NCBI RefSeq assembly: GCF_015845845.1
Contig: NZ_LDIG01000087.1
Location: 1-38,591 of the forward strand
Length of the DNA stretch: 38,591 nt
Direction: 5' to 3'
Origin: Paenibacillus dendritiformis
Lineage (GTDB): Bacteria > Bacillota > Bacilli > Paenibacillales > Paenibacillaceae
Shown: positions 8,384 through 16,125 of the stretch, piece by piece
Numbering within the stretch: position 1 is the stretch's first letter
Layout: each line of letters starts with the position of its first letter
Program-made: the position numbers and the translations under genes
The notes under the pieces: generated by a model
Databases searched by the model: none
Told to the model about the DNA's origin: nothing
What the model saw: the letters and a program-made list of their open reading frames with translations, nothing else

Positions 8384-9277
8384 TTACTGCCCGCCTGCAT
8401 TGGGCATCAGTGACTGGAGCTGGTGAACATAAAAACCGAGCTCCCTTTCCGCCGCCAGATCCCGAAGCAGCGCCTGTGTTAAAAATCCTCTCGGCTGATC
8501 TTTTTCCAGCTCGTCCCGCAGCATGGCCGCAACCTCGGATAAATCTTTTTTTCTTGCGTTTGGAACGGACATATCGGGTATGATCGATAATATCGTATTG
8601 AACAAGGCAGATCTTCGAATCTCCTGAATGCCGTTCTCGGGTTCAAATTGCGCATCCGCATATTCCTTCATGAGTTCATCCGTAAGAAGGGGGGCTGGCG
8701 AATGCCGCTCCAAGCCAATGATGAGATCATCCATGCGGCCGGCTATAAACAAGGCCAAATCTTTCTGCGCCAGCGGCTTGTACCCGAACAGCAAATGAAA
8801 GGTGTATTCCCTTATCATCCCGTTGAACAGAGCCGTGATGTCCCATTTCCAGTCCTCCACAACAGAACCGTACTGACGGACCAAAATATTCTGGTAGTAA
8901 CGAAACATATTGATCCGGAGCTGTTTAATTACGGCTCCTATTTTATCGTTATTTGCCGGAGGGAGCTCGTTATGATCGCGTGATATATAATATCCATGCT
9001 CGATGAAAAAGTCGATCTGACAAGCGATCTCCTCAAGGAAGGTTTCTCTTTTTGACAACCCTTTTTGTTTAATTTTTTCTACAGCATCCATCATGTTTTG
9101 CTGCCGCAGCTCAAGGATATGGATATATAAATCTTCTTTGGAGGCAAAATGCTTATATAAGGAGCCTTTCGCAATGCTGCAATCATCGGCGATATCTTGA
9201 ATGGACGTCGCTTGGTATCCTTTTTCTGCGAAAAGCCTGATCGCGGATTGTACAATTTTTTCCTTTAACATGCTCAT
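8384..9277 (-). CDS. TetR/AcrR-family transcriptional regulator
   Basis: 297 residues from the ATG at 9277, which has GGGGGG six bases upstream; an in-frame TTG at 9304 is less likely. Residues ~5-50 form the TetR DNA-binding domain (AIRLFAEKGYQATSIQDIADDCSIAKGSLYKHFASKEDL broken here as FAEKGYQATS, IADDCSIAKGSLY and KHFASKEDL). The effector domain is longer than usual (family typically ~190-220), with an extra ~80 residues at the C-terminus. Such long forms exist among Bacillus efflux regulators. It faces the ruined ABC exporter at its 3' side and an AT-rich gene-free stretch at its 5' side. No clear palindromic operator is visible upstream; target unknown. Confidence 0.85.
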   Translation of the reverse strand: MSMLKEKIVQSAIRLFAEKGYQATSIQDIADDCSIAKGSLYKHFASKEDLYIHILELRQQNMMDAVEKIKQKGLSKRETFLEEIACQIDFFIEHGYYISRDHNELPPANNDKIGAVIKQLRINMFRYYQNILVRQYGSVVEDWKWDITALFNGMIREYTFHLLFGYKPLAQKDLALFIAGRMDDLIIGLERHSPAPLLTDELMKEYADAQFEPENGIQEIRRSALFNTILSIIPDMSVPNARKKDLSEVAAMLRDELEKDQPRGFLTQALLRDLAAERELGFYVHQLQSLMPNAGGQ

Positions 9278-9426
9278 GCTGATCCCCCCTTTGACAACGA
9301 ACAAGCGATCGAACGTTTCTTAATTTGTACTTGTCCCCTTATGAGTATACGACTATTTTTCTACAAAATCATAATATACCACTGTCACTTACAATATATT
9401 TACTGTGCATATTATAATTTTCTATA

Positions 9427-10119
9427 TCATTTTAGAATCCTGATTTTAACACTCTTATCTCCGACTTGAATTGTCCGTTGGTTGAGACTTTCCAAAAATT
9501 TTTGAAGTCTTCTTTCTCTTCTTTCATTCTTATAATAATGAATATATTGTCCCACTAAGGTTACCCCAGCTAGTATCCATATTATAATTTCCGCAATTTC
9601 CGATACCTCCATCTTAAGAATTTCTACTTCACTCCAAGAGAAAACATGAACCCAGTTCAGCTTTCCATTACGGTTCATACTGAAGCTGACAATAAAATCA
9701 TTCTTATTCCCATTCTTCCATGCGTTTTGAAGAGCATAGCCGTAATCCTTGTTTTTATTTTCGCCGACATTAACAAAAATCAGATTTACCTGCTTCCACG
9801 ATCTTGTCTTTCCGGGTCTTTCTGGATCAGGAATGAATTGATTCAGTTCACTATTTTTCTGATTGAGAACTTGATTCGCCTTCTCCTTATTCGGAACATC
9901 TCCAACAATTCGATTTATCGTGATAAACGAGGTAACTGCGTTTGGATACTTTGGCAGATCGGGGAAGTCTTTTTCATCAATCCCATCAATCTTGTAGAGA
10001 GAATAGGAAGCTTGAACTTTATTTTCATAGCGATGCACGGATGCACTTGGCGTCCCGGGAGGCCACATTTCTTTTAATTCGGAAGCACTGGCAGGCCAAT
10101 CATCAGAATTCATTGCCAA
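9427..10119 (-). CDS. unknown membrane-anchored protein, possibly truncated at the N-terminus
   Basis: About 230 residues. A soluble N-terminal ~165 residues (LPKYPNAVTSFITINRIVGD, WKQVNLIFVNVGENKNKDYG, FIVSFSMNRNGKLNWVHVF) precede one membrane helix near 175-195 (IAEIIIWILAGVTLVGQYI) and a strongly basic tail (KNERRERRLQKF). I do not recognise the family. Neither the TTG at 10119 nor the ATG at 10113 has a ribosome site, and the region upstream is scrambled, so the start, and perhaps an N-terminal segment, has been lost. Base use is much more AT-rich than the flanking genes, suggesting horizontal origin. The layout, a soluble domain tethered by one helix with a short cytoplasmic basic tail, would fit a sensor or small toxin-like protein, but that is speculation. 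Confidence 0.55.
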   Translation of the reverse strand: MAMNSDDWPASASELKEMWPPGTPSASVHRYENKVQASYSLYKIDGIDEKDFPDLPKYPNAVTSFITINRIVGDVPNKEKANQVLNQKNSELNQFIPDPERPGKTRSWKQVNLIFVNVGENKNKDYGYALQNAWKNGNKNDFIVSFSMNRNGKLNWVHVFSWSEVEILKMEVSEIAEIIIWILAGVTLVGQYIHYYKNERRERRLQKFLESLNQRTIQVGDKSVKIRILK

Positions 10120-10235
10120 GAATTTGCGGCAGTTGAATCGTCAGGCCCGGAGGGGCGGCGTTAGCGTTTAAGGAGTTTATTGAACACGGCATGTCCCCAT
10201 ACGACACGGTGTGTGAAGCAGATACGCTTTGATTA

Positions 10236-10733
10236 TTACGCTTGGATCGAGCGCCTCATCGCCATAAACTCAACCTCTCCATCTCCGACTTTGCTTCGGA
10301 ATAAGGGGCCTTTGGCAAACCCGGCCCGCTCATAAACTTTGATCGCCCGTTCATTAAATGTGGCCACAACCAATTGAATATCAGTGGTCTGATAACGTTC
10401 GCGAATAAATTCAAGGCTGCTCGTTACAAAACCGGCTCCCTTACCCTTCCCGGTGAACTCCGGATGCAGGCCTAAGCCAAAATCCAGATATGTATTAGGG
10501 TGATAGAGGCCGATGTCATAGCCTCCCGGCACACGCGCCGAGCTGCCTGCACAGATATACCCGATCAAAACATTCTCGTTATCCAAGACATAAAAATAGT
10601 CCCCGTTCATAAACTCTGCAATGGTATCCTCATCCCCGTCCATACTATAAAGAGAATAAGGCTCATCATAAGTCCAATTCGCAATGATGGAGGCATAGTC
10701 CTCTGTCATGGGGAAATAACGCAGAGATAACAT
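10236..10733 (-). CDS. GNAT-family N-acetyltransferase
   Basis: 165 residues from the ATG at 10733 (MLSLRYFPM), with GAAAGGA about 11 bases upstream. Typical GNAT order: N-terminal strand-helix, central VLIGYIC strand, the acetyl-CoA-binding loop FTGKGKGAGFVTSSLEFI at about residues 100-118 (Q/R-x-x-G-x-G/A type), and the C-terminal NERAIKVYERAGF motif of Rim-like acetyltransferases. Substrate unknown. The frame continues upstream without a stop into a 5'-nucleotidase remnant, so a fused product is possible, but the internal start gives a normal GNAT length. Confidence 0.82.
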   Translation of the reverse strand: MLSLRYFPMTEDYASIIANWTYDEPYSLYSMDGDEDTIAEFMNGDYFYVLDNENVLIGYICAGSSARVPGGYDIGLYHPNTYLDFGLGLHPEFTGKGKGAGFVTSSLEFIRERYQTTDIQLVVATFNERAIKVYERAGFAKGPLFRSKVGDGEVEFMAMRRSIQA

Positions 10734-10736
10734 GGA

Positions 10737-11060
10737 ATATCGATTCCTTTCATTTAAAGGTGTACCTTCATCATGAAGTGGATTTTTTCTTTTATATGGG
10801 ACTTTTGCTGAAGGTACTAACCGAGAAGAGTCTTTCAAATGAACATCTCGATCATCAAAGAAAATATGCGCTCCGAATGCTGTTAAAATCTCATCCTTGC
10901 TGAGGCCTCCCATGAAAAAGGCTTCGTCGATTCTGACGCCCCATTTCCTTAATGTTAATATTAGTTCTAAAAATATTATCTCCCTGTGAGAGATCAAACG
11001 TCGGCTTCCAGCGTCCATAAGGCGGCGACTTCCTGCTCGGTTTCGTTGATGCCCTCCCAT
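10737..11060 (-). pseudogene. 5'-nucleotidase (cN-I type) C-terminal remnant fused to the GNAT gene
   Basis: About 70 residues (LRKWGVRIDEAFFMGG, ILTAFGAHIFFDD, VPSAKVPY) match the C-terminal HAD-like part of cytosolic 5'-nucleotidase I as I know that family. The N-terminal three quarters are absent. The frame upstream contains a low-complexity GSRRL duplication, and a different frame there reads as the tail of another protein (IKWEGINETEQEVAALWTL then stop), so this is a deletion junction. It reads in frame into the acetyltransferase at 10733. No function is expected from the fragment. Confidence 0.65.
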
Positions 11061-11117
11061 TTAATCAAAGTATAGAAAACCGTTTGCTAGAAAACAACCA
11101 TTATCGTGAAAACGCGG

Positions 11118-11146
11118 AAAAGCATGCCTGCATCAGCGGGCATGCG
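11118..11146 (-). terminator. terminator of the VanW-domain gene
   Basis: Stem GCATGCC/GGCATGC (11122-11128 with 11139-11145), ten-base loop, then TTTT on the minus strand, ten bases after the stop codon. The T-run is short. Confidence 0.55.
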
Positions 11147-11155
11147 CTTTCTTCT

Positions 11156-12172
11156 TTATTCCTGTGCTTTCGCTTCTAAATCAAGGGAGATCTCCTCCGG
11201 CAGACGCCGGGTCGTTCCCGGGACCTCGCGCGGTTTATGATTAATCAGTTCGGAAGAATACACCGCCACGGTCATTTGGCCTCCGCCGGCATGAGCGCGG
11301 ATGAGAACCGGTTGATTGTACAGGTTTTGAAATGCGAAATCCGGCCCGCCCCAGCTCACCGTCGCGTCGCGGCCGGGCGGTACATAGGGCACATGCCGGC
11401 TGTGGGAGTAACGCTGCTTGATGGCAAGCCCGGCCCGGTCCACGGCATTAAACAGTGTCGAGGATACTTGGCAAATCCCTCCGCCTATCCCTTCCGAGAA
11501 CTCCCCGCGAACGATAATCGGAGCCTGCCGGTATCCTTTCGCCGTGGTTCGCATACCGACAACCCGGTTGAACGAGAAATGCTCGCCCGGAAACACGACG
11601 GTGTTATTAATGGCTTGCGCGGCCAGGGCAACATTATGCGAACGATTTTTGTTCCTCGAGTTATAAAAGGTGACGTAATGTCCAATTCTCCTGTCACGAA
11701 TATGGGCCAACAGCTCGCTATCGACCTTGGCATGGACCTTCAAGCGCGGCGCTTCGATAGACAAGGAACCGCTGCCATAGAGAAAGGAATAGAATTGCTC
11801 TCGAAAACGATCGCGATCCAGTTTGTAACCGTTCTGTTCCGGTATGATCTCCTCGTAATCCCCAATCCGGGCATTCCTGGGGGCTTGATACATTTTCTTA
11901 TCGAGATCGTCGAGGAGCCGGTCTATCTTATCATCATCCAATAGCGGAAACACCGGCTCCGCATAATCGGCACGATTCACGGTCGCCACGCTGCGCCCTT
12001 CCACGCCGATCTGGGCACTGCCGGGAAGGAGAGCCTGGTGCAGCAGAAGCAAAATTTGAACATATGTATTCCAATTCAAATCGGGACACCCCAATTCACG
12101 AAATGTACCTTCATACATTTCCCTGAACGGCGGCTGATTATCGGTACATAATTTGATAAAAAATGACAACAC
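11156..12172 (-). CDS. VanW-domain protein
   Basis: About 338 residues. Residues ~165-300 are a VanW domain (the family of the accessory gene vanW and of Bacillus YoaR-like cell-wall proteins): TFYNSRNKNRSHNVALAAQAIN, split here as NRSHNVALAA and AINNTVVFPGEHFSFN, then GIGGGICQVSSTLFN with the conserved Cys, and YVPPGRDATVSWGGPDF. Biochemical role of VanW is not established. Family members usually start with a membrane anchor or signal peptide; here the N-terminus (GTG at 12172, no ribosome site) carries only a short hydrophobic piece (VQILLLLHQALLP near 40-52), so either the protein is cytoplasmic or its anchor was lost. Divergent from the secreted unknown gene at 12222, only 49 bases away. 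Confidence 0.8.
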   Translation of the reverse strand: MLSFFIKLCTDNQPPFREMYEGTFRELGCPDLNWNTYVQILLLLHQALLPGSAQIGVEGRSVATVNRADYAEPVFPLLDDDKIDRLLDDLDKKMYQAPRNARIGDYEEIIPEQNGYKLDRDRFREQFYSFLYGSGSLSIEAPRLKVHAKVDSELLAHIRDRRIGHYVTFYNSRNKNRSHNVALAAQAINNTVVFPGEHFSFNRVVGMRTTAKGYRQAPIIVRGEFSEGIGGGICQVSSTLFNAVDRAGLAIKQRYSHSRHVPYVPPGRDATVSWGGPDFAFQNLYNQPVLIRAHAGGGQMTVAVYSSELINHKPREVPGTTRRLPEEISLDLEAKAQE

Positions 12173-12221
12173 TATTTATAACTATCGCTTCGGCAGATTG
12201 AATTGACATGGAGGCCCGACC

Positions 12222-13382
12222 ATGAATCCATTAATGATTCGCATCGTCCTATTTTTGCTGATCATTTCATTCTTTCCCGTTCACAATCCGTTCGTAACTG
12301 CTGCTCGCAAGCCGCAATCCACGGTTGTCATCAGTGTGCGAACCACTCCTTCCGCCACGTTTGAACATAAAACGGTTCTGAACCCAAAGGAGGCTGCTCA
12401 ATTGCTGGAGGGGAGCAAGGAGGAAGAGGCTTCACGCCCGAATGCGCTTACCGACATTTATTTATTGATCGCGCGAAACGGTCAGGCTAGAGCATTCCGT
12501 TTGGAAAAGCCCGGTGTGCTTTGGAGCGCAACGGAGTCAAAACGGCTTGTCCTGTCTCCAAAAGCAGCGCGGCAACTGCAAAAATATGGTGCAGAATTAA
12601 AGGAGCGGCACTATGGAGCGACCATCCCTTGGAGCGAAGCGAAGCAATTAATCCCGCGGAAAAGCACATTCTCCATCATCGATTTGGAAAAAGGGCTCTC
12701 GTTTCGTGTCCAACGGCGAGCGGGAAGCAGACATGCCGACGTGCAGCCGCTGACCAAAGAGGACACCAAGATTATGAAGCAAATTTATGACAATCAATGG
12801 AGCTGGAAACGAAAAGCGATTTTAGTGGTAACGGATAAACATAAAATTGCCGCTTCCATGAATGGCATGCCCCATGGAGGAGATGGTATCCCGGGCAATG
12901 GATTTTCAGGCCATTTTTGCGTTCATTTCATGGACAGCAGTACGCACCGCTCCGCCAATCCGGATTTATTTCATCAGTTGATGGTCTATACGGCTTCTGG
13001 ACAACGCGAGACTTTTCTCCATACGGCCTCGCCCGCCATGCTTGCGGAACTTTTCATTGGGGCGTTGTCCGTCAGGGATGCTGAACTCCTGGCCAGCGTT
13101 TCGAACGGGCTGGATCCCGAAGTGGTTGACGACTTTTTGCAAGAGATGGAGAGTGGAACCACTTTTCGTCTAACGACGAAAAGCAAGCGCAACAATAAAA
13201 ATCGGAACACCAAACAAGATACGGTTCATAGCCTGACGGCGGAAGCGACCCGCAACGTATCGTGGCGCCGCAAAAATCAGGCCGAAAAGAGCGCGGTCTT
13301 CCAATTTGAGTTTGCGCGGGAGTCCTACCATTCCCCTTGGAAAATAAGCAAAGTAAGGAGCAGCATAAGTCCGCGGAGTTAA
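12222..13382 (+). CDS. secreted protein of unknown function with a GHFCVHF motif
   Basis: 386 residues. Residues 1-28 form a signal peptide or N-terminal anchor (IRIVLFLLIISFF). The middle part (~185-250) has WSWKRKAILVVTDKHKIAASMNGMPHG, given here as WSWKRKAILVV and IAASMNGMPHGGDGIPG, followed by NGFSGHFCVHFMDSSTH. This His/Cys-rich block looks like a catalytic or metal-binding centre and recalls the His-x-Cys region of murein-modifying enzymes, but I cannot place it in a family. The C-terminus is basic and low in complexity (KSKRNNKNRNTKQ) and may be degenerate. GGAGG seven bases before the ATG fixes the start. Divergent partner of the VanW gene; both may act at the cell wall. Confidence 0.72.
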   Translation: MNPLMIRIVLFLLIISFFPVHNPFVTAARKPQSTVVISVRTTPSATFEHKTVLNPKEAAQLLEGSKEEEASRPNALTDIYLLIARNGQARAFRLEKPGVLWSATESKRLVLSPKAARQLQKYGAELKERHYGATIPWSEAKQLIPRKSTFSIIDLEKGLSFRVQRRAGSRHADVQPLTKEDTKIMKQIYDNQWSWKRKAILVVTDKHKIAASMNGMPHGGDGIPGNGFSGHFCVHFMDSSTHRSANPDLFHQLMVYTASGQRETFLHTASPAMLAELFIGALSVRDAELLASVSNGLDPEVVDDFLQEMESGTTFRLTTKSKRNNKNRNTKQDTVHSLTAEATRNVSWRRKNQAEKSAVFQFEFARESYHSPWKISKVRSSISPRS

Positions 13383-13489
13383 CGTGTTAAACGTATTTTT
13401 CTGACCTGTTGAATTGATAAAATCACCGTCATATGCTTTAATTTTCAATAGTAAGGAGATTGCCCTGGAATCCTGAATTTCCGTGATGA

Positions 13490-13518
13490 TTGACGAATAT
13501 AAGTTCTTCTGTTACAAT
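13490..13518 (+). promoter_or_regulatory. promoter of the tetR-smr locus
   Basis: TTGACG (13490-13495), 17 bases, TACAAT (13513-13518): one mismatch per box. The operator at 13520-13536 starts one base after the -10 box, so repressor binding would block polymerase. Confidence 0.8.
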
Positions 13519-13519
13519 G

Positions 13520-13536
13520 AATGACGTTCAGTCATT
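13520..13536 (+). promoter_or_regulatory. TetR operator O1
   Basis: AATGAC-GTTCA-GTCATT, a 17-bp inverted repeat overlapping the transcription start of the tetR gene. The same site recurs at 14149-14165 in front of the smr genes with one base changed when read on the other strand, which is strong internal evidence that both are bound by the TetR protein encoded between them. Confidence 0.8.
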
Positions 13537-13556
13537 TCTGCCGGGAGGTACCGCTT

Positions 13557-14126
13557 ATGGACAAAAGAGAAAAGATCGTACAAGCGTCCATCGAAGTTTT
13601 TAAAGAGAAAGGGATCGAAAAAGCAAAAATCGCAGACATCGTAAAAAAGGCAGAGATCGCTCAGGGAACGTTTTATTTGTATTTTCCCTCTAAGTTGTCG
13701 GTTATGCCTGTCATTGCGGAGCAAATTGTTCTGCAATTTATCAAGAAAATTGAAGCCACGGTTTCACTTGACGAACCTTTGTCCGAACAACTGCGTCAAT
13801 TGGTGGATGCCATCTTTCAGGTTACGGGTGAATTTCGTGATGTATCCGTTCTTGTCTATGCAGGCCTTTCCACAACCGAAAATATGAGCAAATGGGAAAA
13901 CATTTATGCGCCGCTTTACGATTTGGTCGCTTCTCTGTTCGAGACGAACAAACAACGCCGCCTCGTTCGTGAAAACCTCGATCCCGCCCGTACCGCCAAA
14001 TTAGTGCTTGGCCTGATCGAATCGGCGGCGGAGCAAGTCTTTTTATATGATGCGTACGATCAACAAAATGAAATCACTCAAAAGGCTGAATTACTGACAT
14101 TTTTAGAGCATGCTTTGCATCCGTAA
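13557..14126 (+). CDS. TetR-family repressor of the adjacent SMR efflux genes
   Basis: 189 residues from the ATG at 13557, with GGGAGG eight bases upstream; the longer in-frame start at 13521 lies inside the operator and is rejected. Residues 4-48 are the TetR helix-turn-helix (IVQASIEVFKEKGIEKAKIAD, shown as VFKEKGIEKAKIADIV and AEIAQGTFYLYFPSKL). The rest is the ligand-binding domain. Operators before itself and before the downstream smr genes indicate autoregulation and repression of efflux, relieved by a small cationic drug. Such TetR/SMR loci are known for the YkkCD and EbrAB types of exporter in Bacillus relatives. Confidence 0.88.
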   Translation: MDKREKIVQASIEVFKEKGIEKAKIADIVKKAEIAQGTFYLYFPSKLSVMPVIAEQIVLQFIKKIEATVSLDEPLSEQLRQLVDAIFQVTGEFRDVSVLVYAGLSTTENMSKWENIYAPLYDLVASLFETNKQRRLVRENLDPARTAKLVLGLIESAAEQVFLYDAYDQQNEITQKAELLTFLEHALHP

Positions 14127-14148
14127 AGTATGTCCTCTTTTCAACAAA

Positions 14149-14165
14149 AATGACTGAATGTCATT
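14149..14165 (+). promoter_or_regulatory. TetR operator O2
   Basis: AATGAC-TGAAT-GTCATT, nine bases before the SMR frame. Its reverse complement differs from O1 by a single spacer base. No separate promoter is obvious between tetR and smr (about 45 bases), so O2 may act as a roadblock or strengthen repression from O1. Confidence 0.78.
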
Positions 14166-14183
14166 CATTTAGGGGTGTGTGCC

Positions 14184-14524
14184 ATGAACAAATATTGGAT
14201 GTATGTAATCCTCACGTGTTTATTGGAAATGGTATGGGTTTTTGGGTTTAGCACGGCAGATGCCGTCTGGCATTGGATTTTGCTCGTCGGCGTCATTATC
14301 GTTGATTTTTATTTCCTGTCCAAAGCCTGTGAAGGGCTGCCTACCGGGACCGTCTATGCTATCTTTGCCGGGGTCGGTTCAATCAGGACGGTATTAATGG
14401 ATTACTTCTTATTTGACGGGAATATGAGCGCGCTGAAATTGCTCTTTATCGGGTTGCTTGTTGCTGGAGTCATTGGTTTGAAGCTCGCTGACAATCAAGT
14501 GGAAGAAAGGGTTGAAGCTGTTCA
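14184..14524 (+). CDS. SMR-family multidrug exporter subunit (first of a pair)
   Basis: The first ~105-110 residues from MNKYWMYV are a complete small multidrug resistance protein with four membrane helices: TCLLEMVWVFGFS holds the essential glutamate of helix 1; the GLPTGTVYAIFAGVGSIRTVLMD part (PTGTVYAIFAGVGS) is the helix 3 signature; LLFIGLLVAGVIGLKLAD ends helix 4. GGGGTGTG lies upstream. The frame does not stop after helix 4; it runs on in the wrong frame over the remains of the second subunit to 14723, so the real end has been lost in a deletion and the end given here (about 14524) is only the limit of homology. Paired SMR proteins work as heterodimers, so loss of the partner may disable export. 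Confidence 0.72.
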
Positions 14525-14760
14525 GCCAAGAAAAGAATATCCGAAACGGCGCAATATTCGCGGGCGGGTTTGCTCTCTCCTTCGGTCTGCTGTATCAGGC
14601 CTTCGGCTATTTGCAATTGAGTATCGCGTATGCGGTCTGGATTGGAATCGGAACCGCTGGGGCCGTGCTGATTCTTTTTCGGAGAATCCAAAAGCGCGGC
14701 CCGCCTTGTCAGCTTGGCTCTGATTATTGCGGGCGTTACGGGATTAAAGCTTGTCTCCTA
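14505..14760 (+). pseudogene. broken second SMR subunit
   Basis: The sequence begins inside the protein (KLFSQEKNIRNGAIFAGGF), lacking start codon and helix 1, followed by helices 2 and 3 (FGLLYQAFGYLQLSIAYAV, WIGIGTAGAVLIL). At the T-run 14675-14679 one T appears missing; in the next frame the protein continues FGESKSAARLVS and LALIIAGVTGLKLVS and stops at TAA (14758-14760), a normal SMR end. Thus two lesions: a 5' deletion that joined it to the first subunit, and a single-base frameshift. Confidence 0.82.
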
Positions 14761-14785
14761 AAAAAGGGATTCCCGTGAGGGGACG

Positions 14786-14818
14786 CGAAGGCTGTCGAGA
14801 TGATCTCGGCAGCCTTTT
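14786..14818 (+). terminator. terminator between the smr genes and the metal-transport operon
   Basis: Stem AAGGCTG/CAGCCTT (14788-14794 with 14810-14816) extended by CGAGAT/ATCTCG, followed by TTTT on plus. On minus there is no T-run, but the hairpin may still help stop the convergent operon. Confidence 0.7.
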
Positions 14819-15044
14819 ACGTCTGCGCCCTACGCACACCAGAATTACCCGCCCTCCTCTTTTTACAGCAGCTCCGCCGTTCGTTGCAGCGGGTGCGTGT
14901 CGTATGAATCTGTTTTTTCGCGCCGAGCGCCGAGATTTCCTCCCGGATCGCTTGCGTCACTTCATCGGCCTGCTGCTTCATGCAGTTGCCGCCGTTGCAT
15001 ATCAGCAGATGATGGCGGGTTTCCTCCAAATTCCATGTTGGCAT
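14817..15044 (-). pseudogene. truncated thioredoxin-like [2Fe-2S] ferredoxin
   Basis: 75 residues. RHHLLICNGGNCMKQQADEV carries the first two cluster cysteines of the thioredoxin-fold (2Fe-2S) ferredoxin family, and ALGAKKQIHTTRTRCN holds the third. The family continues with a fourth Cys and a VYPEGVWY-like end; here the frame turns into a basic run (RRSCCKKRRAGNSGVRR) and stops, so about 25 residues are missing or replaced. It is the last gene of the metal-chelate operon, 18 bases after the binding-protein gene. Whether the stub still binds a cluster is doubtful. Family placement is inferred from the cysteine pattern and length. Confidence 0.6.
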
Positions 15045-15062
15045 GAATGTTCTCCTTCCCCA

Positions 15063-16091
15063 TTAATCCTTTGATGGCTGCACTCTATCCGGATACAAGC
15101 CCGCAGCGAGCGTCTGCAGAGCTATCGGCGCGCGAATCCCCTCGGCGGCCGCCGAGAGCGGCAGCACGATAAACCGCTCGTTCTTGATCGCCTTCACATC
15201 GGCCAGCGGCGCTTTGTTCAAGAGCAGCTCCCGCTTCTGTTCGGCCGTCGTGTCGCCATAATCGACAATGACAATGACGTCCGGGTCGCGGTTCACCACT
15301 TCCTCCCAACTTACCTCGGCCCATCCTTTATCGATATCGTCGAAAATATTTTTTCCGCCCACCTTGGCAATCAAGCTGGTCAAATACGTATTGGCAGCCG
15401 TGAATGCCTTGTCTTCCCCGCTATCGAAGACGAATACGTTAAGCGGCTCGCTCACGGTGCCGATTTGCGCCTGAATATCTTCCAGCTTCTTCCGCATATC
15501 GTTCACGACCGCTTCGGCTCGGTCTTCGACCCGGAAGATGCGCCCGATATTCAAGATGTCCTGGTACACATCCTCCAGCGTCGGCGCAGCCTTGTTGGAT
15601 GATTCCTGCACATAGGTCAGGACGCCCTGCCCGGCCAGATCCGCCCGCGCTCCCAGCGCTTTCTCTCCAAATGCGCTCTTCCATCCCGCATAGGCGAAAT
15701 CGGGAGACACCGACAAGAACACTTCCTTCGACGGATATTTGTCCGCGAGGACCGGAATCTTGTCGTACTTCTCCTTATATTCGGGCAGGATGCTGTCGTC
15801 GAGATAAGCCGTTCCGACCATCGAATCCTCGAGACCGAGCGCGAGCATCACTTCGGTCGCATGCTGGTTCAGCGTGACTGCCCGCTTCGGCGCCTCCGGG
15901 AAGCTCAGCTTTTCGCCCATATTTTCAAGCTCGACCGTTCCGCTCTCGGATAGGTGCTGCCCCGCCGGCTGCTCCGCTTGCGCCTGCCGCTTCGCAACCG
16001 GCTGTTCCGAACTGCCGCATGCCGACAGCAGTACGAGGAGTATAGTCATTCCCAGCAATAATAACCTCTTGGTGAACGTTGTCCGATTCAT
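15063..16091 (-). CDS. substrate-binding lipoprotein of a metal-chelate ABC importer (FecB/BtuF type)
   Basis: 342 residues. Signal peptide with lipobox LLSAC, modified Cys at 25, so anchored to the outer face of the membrane. The body has the two-lobed helical-backbone fold of class III binding proteins: PKRAVTLNQHATEVMLALGL starts lobe 1 (broken here: RAVTLNQHATEVMLALG), SPDFAYAGW is the typical SPDLV region, and VNRDPDVIVIVDYG lies in lobe 2. Ligands of this family are ferric siderophores, haem, cobalamin or other chelates; in actinobacteria a related branch is annotated for coenzyme F420 precursors. Nothing in the sequence settles the ligand. Fourth gene of the operon. Confidence 0.86.
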   Translation of the reverse strand: MNRTTFTKRLLLLGMTILLVLLSACGSSEQPVAKRQAQAEQPAGQHLSESGTVELENMGEKLSFPEAPKRAVTLNQHATEVMLALGLEDSMVGTAYLDDSILPEYKEKYDKIPVLADKYPSKEVFLSVSPDFAYAGWKSAFGEKALGARADLAGQGVLTYVQESSNKAAPTLEDVYQDILNIGRIFRVEDRAEAVVNDMRKKLEDIQAQIGTVSEPLNVFVFDSGEDKAFTAANTYLTSLIAKVGGKNIFDDIDKGWAEVSWEEVVNRDPDVIVIVDYGDTTAEQKRELLLNKAPLADVKAIKNERFIVLPLSAAAEGIRAPIALQTLAAGLYPDRVQPSKD

Positions 16092-16125
16092 ACAATCCTT
16101 CCTCCGTCTATTCCTTCGTTATCTC

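Noticed and set aside
14525-14723. C-terminal ~75 residues of the long SMR frame
   Set aside because: Wrong-frame reading over the second SMR subunit; the sequence is basic and lacks helices, unlike any SMR end.
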